Assembly (NCBI GenBank): GCA_002189035.1
Contig: NEEC01000007.1
Span: forward strand, 2,666,001 to 2,730,000
Length of the DNA stretch: 64,000 bases
Direction of reading: 5' to 3'
Origin: Utricularia gibba
Lineage: Eukaryota > Streptophyta > Magnoliopsida > Lamiales > Lentibulariaceae
Shown here: piece after piece, positions 60,210-64,000 of the stretch
How the letters are laid out: each line of letters starts with the position of its first letter
Numbering within the stretch: the stretch's first letter is position 1
Position numbers and translations under genes: made by a program
Notes under the pieces: model-generated
The model's database searches: none
What the model was told of the DNA's origin: nothing
The model's input: only the letters and a program-made list of their open reading frames with translations

Positions 60210-62249
60210 TTACCAGAAGTCACTACAAGAACATTGTCCATTACTGAAGTGATGAAATCTCTTCATGTCTCTTACAATAATTTCCCTTTTTGTTATTACA
60301 GACATATATTTTATTGTTTCATGGCAGTCTTCACAGACTCTCAGATTCTTTGTGATCCGCAGTTTGGTTCCTGGTTTCGTGTTTAAAATGCCAAAAGCGA
60401 TAGCCAGTCTTTCACTGTGATTCCACAACATGTTTACTTTCACATACTCATCTACATTGTGTAACACAGATTCCGTCCGTGCTATGTAACCCATGGTCTT
60501 CACTTTATGCTTCAGTTTCTCAAGGACCGGCTCAAGTTCAATGTACCGAGGATGACTTGTATCCTCAGCGAGGAAGGTGTGGAGCCTCCCCTGAAGTTCT
60601 ATGACACTGAACCCAGGCTCCTTTCTGATCCCTGCGGCTTTCATATCTTGTCTTATTTCCAAAACTTTGTCCCATTTCCTTGCAGCAGCAAAGAAGTTGG
60701 AAGCAAGAGTATAAATTCCAGGACTAAGAGGGTTTAGTTCTAGAACTTTCCTGGCTGCAAGCTCCCCTACACAAAACTTCTTGTTGTTCAAACAGCCTGA
60801 AAGCAGAGCAACCCAAGCAGGGAGTCCCGGTTCACATTCCATTGTTCCAATCAAATCATGGGCTTTTTCAACTTGTCCTGCTCTAGCTAAAAGATCTATC
60901 ACACTAACATAATGTTTTTGCATTGGTTCTATTTTGTAGTCCTCAACCATGATGTTAAACCAGCATTGTCCTTCCTCAACCATCTTTGAATGGCTTAAAG
61001 CTGACAGAAGGGAGGCAAAAGTTGCATGATCTGGTTTTATTCCCGATTCAATCATTTGTAGAAAAAGAGAAAGAGCTTCTTCACCTTGCCCATGGATCCC
61101 GTAACTAGCAATAATCGTATTCAAAAGTACAATGTCCCTTGAGTTCATCCGATCGTATACCACACGAGCATCAGAAAGCAGTCCACACTTAGCATACATA
61201 TCTATAAGTGCAGTCCCGAGAACTTCATTCAAATCTAAGTTTCTAGCAACATACCCGTGTATCTCCTTGCCCAATAATGTTAATCCAACTTGAGAGCACG
61301 CTTGTAGAGCACTGATAACTCGAGCTTCATCTAGCCGGAACCCGTGATACTGCATATCAATTAATAGTTCAAGTGCTTTTATAGGGTATCCATTTTGAAC
61401 ACAACCAGAAACCAAAGCACCCCAAGAAACCTCATTCTTGTGACTCATATACTGAAAAACTGTAGAAGCATATTGTAGTTTGGCATTCTTGGAGTACATA
61501 TCTAAAAGGCTAGTTTGCAACATAATATTCATAGGATAGCACATTCTAATGATATACCCATGGACTGAAGAAGCCACTTTCATGTCCCCAGCATGTGCAC
61601 AAGCTTGTAAAACTGCCAAGATAACAACTGCATCACTTTCTACTCCCTCCTCCAGCATCCTTCTATAAAATTCCACAGCTTCGTTCGGCCTCCCGAACTT
61701 CACGAATCCTGTGATCATCACGGTCCAAGAAACCACATCACGCTTACTCATCCCCTCAAATACATCCATCGCCTTCCTCATTTGCCCACACTTTGCATAG
61801 AAACTCAACATTGAGCAGGATACAAAAGCATCATCCCCATAACCGCAATCAACAGCACTTTTCCAAACATCCTCAGCTGATTCAACGTCCAACAAAGTTG
61901 TGCAGGCATTAATCGCCACGGTAAAAGTCGTGCTGTCAGGCCTTGTAGTTCCATCCCCCATTTCTTTATATAGATTCAAAACTTGACGAGGCGCATTCCC
62001 TCTGGAGAGCCCAACCAGCAATGAATTCCAAGAGCTGACATATCTAACAGACAGATCGTCGAAAACTTGGTGGGCGAGATCAATATTACTCGTCCTGGCA
62101 TACGAAGCGATTAATAGCGAGCTGGAGTTTCCCTTTGGAAAAATACCATTTTTTATGATCGCAGCGTGGATGCTTGAAATGGCTGCTGCATCAGGGCAAG
62201 CCGATAGTAAACACTTCAAATCATTGAGAAACCTTTTTCGCCCAAGCAT
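60210..62249 (-). CDS. DYW-class pentatricopeptide repeat protein (organellar RNA editing factor)
   Basis: A single uninterrupted exon encodes 679 residues. The PLS-type PPR array spans about residues 10-490 (for example FVSCSMLSFYAKCGQMRKAM, RDVVSWTVMITGFVKFGRP, LGTALIDMYAKCGLLSDARV). It is followed by E and E+ regions (PGIYTLASNFFAAARKWDKV, GIRKEPGFSVIEL) and a DYW domain. The cytidine deaminase zinc motif is visible as HSERLAIAFG (HxE) and CEDCHETIK (CxxCH). The last residues are CSCSDFW instead of the consensus CSCGDYW. Such proteins bind one or a few organellar transcripts and convert C to U. The closest family member I recall is the mitochondrial protein encoded by At3g25060, but orthology is not proven here. 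The absence of introns is normal for the class. A clear N-terminal targeting sequence is short (MLGRKRFLNDLKCLL). Confidence 0.93.
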   Translation of the reverse strand: MLGRKRFLNDLKCLLSACPDAAAISSIHAAIIKNGIFPKGNSSSLLIASYARTSNIDLAHQVFDDLSVRYVSSWNSLLVGLSRGNAPRQVLNLYKEMGDGTTRPDSTTFTVAINACTTLLDVESAEDVWKSAVDCGYGDDAFVSCSMLSFYAKCGQMRKAMDVFEGMSKRDVVSWTVMITGFVKFGRPNEAVEFYRRMLEEGVESDAVVILAVLQACAHAGDMKVASSVHGYIIRMCYPMNIMLQTSLLDMYSKNAKLQYASTVFQYMSHKNEVSWGALVSGCVQNGYPIKALELLIDMQYHGFRLDEARVISALQACSQVGLTLLGKEIHGYVARNLDLNEVLGTALIDMYAKCGLLSDARVVYDRMNSRDIVLLNTIIASYGIHGQGEEALSLFLQMIESGIKPDHATFASLLSALSHSKMVEEGQCWFNIMVEDYKIEPMQKHYVSVIDLLARAGQVEKAHDLIGTMECEPGLPAWVALLSGCLNNKKFCVGELAARKVLELNPLSPGIYTLASNFFAAARKWDKVLEIRQDMKAAGIRKEPGFSVIELQGRLHTFLAEDTSHPRYIELEPVLEKLKHKVKTMGYIARTESVLHNVDEYVKVNMLWNHSERLAIAFGILNTKPGTKLRITKNLRVCEDCHETIKYMSVITKREIIVRDMKRFHHFSNGQCSCSDFW

Positions 62250-62579
62250 TTCTAGCGACCCACTCTCGATTCCTGCTCATGGTCTGAACAATAAACATCA
62301 TGATTTCGTTTCCTGCTTATTTCGGCAGCCGGCAAAATAACCATGAATACTAGATAGCTCGTGCAATACCTGGTTCAAGCAGCTTACCACGGGGGCAAGC
62401 TCTGTAGAAAGCACGGACCAGGTAGGCGCCGAAAGCGCATCCGTAATTGGGTCGTCTGGCAAGGACACACCCAAATCCAGGCTCTCGAAAAGAAGGGGAT
62501 TGTGTTTGGGCTCGCCACGGACGTTGCAGCCCACATCAGCAGGCCACGTAGATGACAAAAAGGTCAATTAAGCCCATTC

Positions 62580-62960
62580 TCATGGCTTGGACACAAGTCC
62601 AAGTTTTAGAGTTTGTTTAATAGTTGTATATAGTTTAATTATGTATGTATATATTTAATTGTATATAATATTTAATATTCAATAATAGACGCTTGAGTAT
62701 ATAAGTAGTATATAGATATATATATACATATAATATAATATATATATAGATTCTACTTTCTTCATTTATGTATATCACTTTATATATTCAAAAAATATAT
62801 ATATAAATAATATAATTATACGATATTAATATACACATATTAATAAATCAAATAATGATATATGTATAAATTTGAATATAAATCTTTTATATCCAACTAT
62901 CAAGAATCATTAATGATCATACACACTCATCACCATAATCTCAAAAGTGAAATACTCTAA
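62580..62960. repeat. AT-rich low-complexity stretch
   Basis: A 380-bp stretch of TATA/ATATAT-rich low-complexity DNA lies between the PPR leader and the PUR5 3' flank. It contains several imperfect (TA)n runs and no coding signal. No conserved motif marks it as a promoter. Confidence 0.6.
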
Positions 62961-63168
62961 GTTTGGTTTTCATATGGTTACTCATTGATATACACATTTG
63001 CATATAGTATAGTTTGGTTTCGAATTTTCAATACTCGATTCAATTGCAAATTTTCGCCATTTCTTGCCTCTAAATGGACTCCAAACTCAAAATCTGTAGG
63101 CACATTATGCTGAATCTCCACTGCTACAACAAAAAAGTCAAGCTCAGCAGTAAGAGCAGAGCGCCATC

Positions 63169-64000
63169 CTAAGCATAGATCACTCCACTGCCCTCCACAA
63201 CCTCTCCAATGCGGTAGCTTTTCCAACGCTCATCTTCAAGTATCCGTCGCCCTGCTTCTTTATCCACCACCAGAACCATTCCAATCCCCATGTTAAAAGT
63301 GCGTCTCATCTCATCAATCCTGACGTTCCCAGCCTATACACATAGCGTTCCAGAGTGAAGATTTTGATGTTGTTTCAAGGAAGAACTGGCCAGGAGTCTG
63401 CGTGTAGCAGTATAAACAAGCCATCTCACCTCCTGAATCCAGTTGAAGATGGGAAGAACGGGCCAGGAGTCTGTGTATATCAGAGCACCGAGGCCATCTG
63501 GGAATACGCGGGGTATATTATCAGTGAAGCCTCCACCGGTGATGTGAGCTATCCCCTTTACGCCGCCGCCGTTTACGATATCCAGAACCTGTGATCCCGA
63601 AGAAAATAGCTACGGCTCTGACTCAGGAAATGAAGCTGGTGGATGAAGGCTTACTTGGTTGACGTATATGATAGTTGGTGCCATTAGAGCTTCAGTCAAA
63701 GTAAGGGATGATCCTGGTAGAGACTGGTTTAGACTATGGCCGCTTTTCTCTATGACCCTGAGAATGAAAGAATCATCATAAGAAAAGCAAGGATTTACTG
63801 GTTCAAAAACAGTGCATTATCTGCTGGATGAAACCTTCTAACTAAAGAGAATCCATTGGAATGAACCCCACTTGATGGGAGTCCAATAATGGCATCTCCA
63901 ACTTCAATGTTTTTTCCATCAATTACACAGTCCTTCTTCACAATGCCAACTGCAAAGCCACTGAGATCATACTCTCCCTCTGCGTAAAAACCAGGCATCT
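63169..64000 (-). CDS. PUR5: Phosphoribosylformylglycinamidine cyclo-ligase (AIR synthetase), 3' part
   Basis: This is the C-terminal part of a gene that continues beyond the window. In gene order it encodes [19 protein letters not shown], then [20 protein letters not shown], then [13 protein letters not shown] and [15 protein letters not shown]. Next come [18 protein letters not shown] and FNWIQE. It ends [33 protein letters not shown] and [12 protein letters not shown] with TAG at 63169-63171. These are the AIRS C-domain motifs. The enzyme closes the imidazole ring of AIR with ATP hydrolysis, step 5 of purine synthesis, and is plastid-located in plants; the transit peptide would lie outside the window. 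Four exons are seen and their phases close. [16 protein letters not shown] and the GGG-FTDN loop, both linked to ligand binding, are intact. No operon-like link to the PPR gene exists. Confidence 0.95.

Noticed and set aside
62298-62567. 89-codon minus-strand ORF just upstream of the PPR start
   Set aside because: It lies in the PPR leader, lacks motifs and is not in frame with the PPR protein.

Overview
The window is nuclear DNA from a flowering plant, probably a eudicot. Genes are intron-rich with canonical GT/AG junctions, lie in small clusters, and are separated by AT-rich intergenic DNA with transposon remnants. Several families are plant-specific: LOB domain, NINJA/AFP, ICR, DYW-class PPR, the plant deubiquitinase OTU group and UDP-xylose transporters. 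I could not identify a species. Exon structures were deduced by eye from splice signals and family conservation, so individual boundaries may be off by a base or an exon. The recognisable genes and both well-bounded transposons are supported directly by sequence.

Layout from left to right: 3' part of a HINT3-like HIT hydrolase (+); an uncharacterised P-loop protein with a C-terminal membrane anchor (+); a 1.7 kb non-autonomous hAT element with intact terminal inverted repeats and an 8-bp target duplication; a NINJA/AFP-family gene with an apparent frameshift (-), with two perfect G-boxes just upstream; URM1 (+); the large EAF1 scaffold gene of the NuA4 complex (+, about 8 kb); a type I DnaJ with a farnesylation motif (-); an ICR-type coiled-coil ROP effector (-); a 4 kb AT-rich gap; an LBD transcription factor (+); a POLE3/DPB4-like histone-fold gene (+) convergent with a SAM methyltransferase (-); protein-only RNase P (-) divergent from DRB1/HYL1 (+); the organellar TsaD/GCP1 (+); a RING-HC protein (-); a 5.5 kb AT-rich gap containing a solo LTR with a 5-bp target duplication; an OTU deubiquitinase (-); a UDP-xylose transporter (+); an intronless DYW PPR protein (-); and the 3' part of the purine enzyme PUR5 (-), which runs off the window.

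Most genes are single-copy housekeeping genes with no operon-like relation. Four of them act on tRNA or small RNA: URM1 (tRNA thiolation), PRORP (tRNA 5' maturation), DRB1 (microRNA processing) and GCP1 (t6A modification). PRORP and DRB1 are head to head and could share a promoter. I read this as probable chance plus conserved gene order, not as a dedicated system.

I found no clear new biological system. The items most worth checking are the uncharacterised P-loop/membrane protein, the two apparent single-base losses in C-rich tracts (NINJA and EAF1), the paired G-boxes, and the hAT and LTR insertions.
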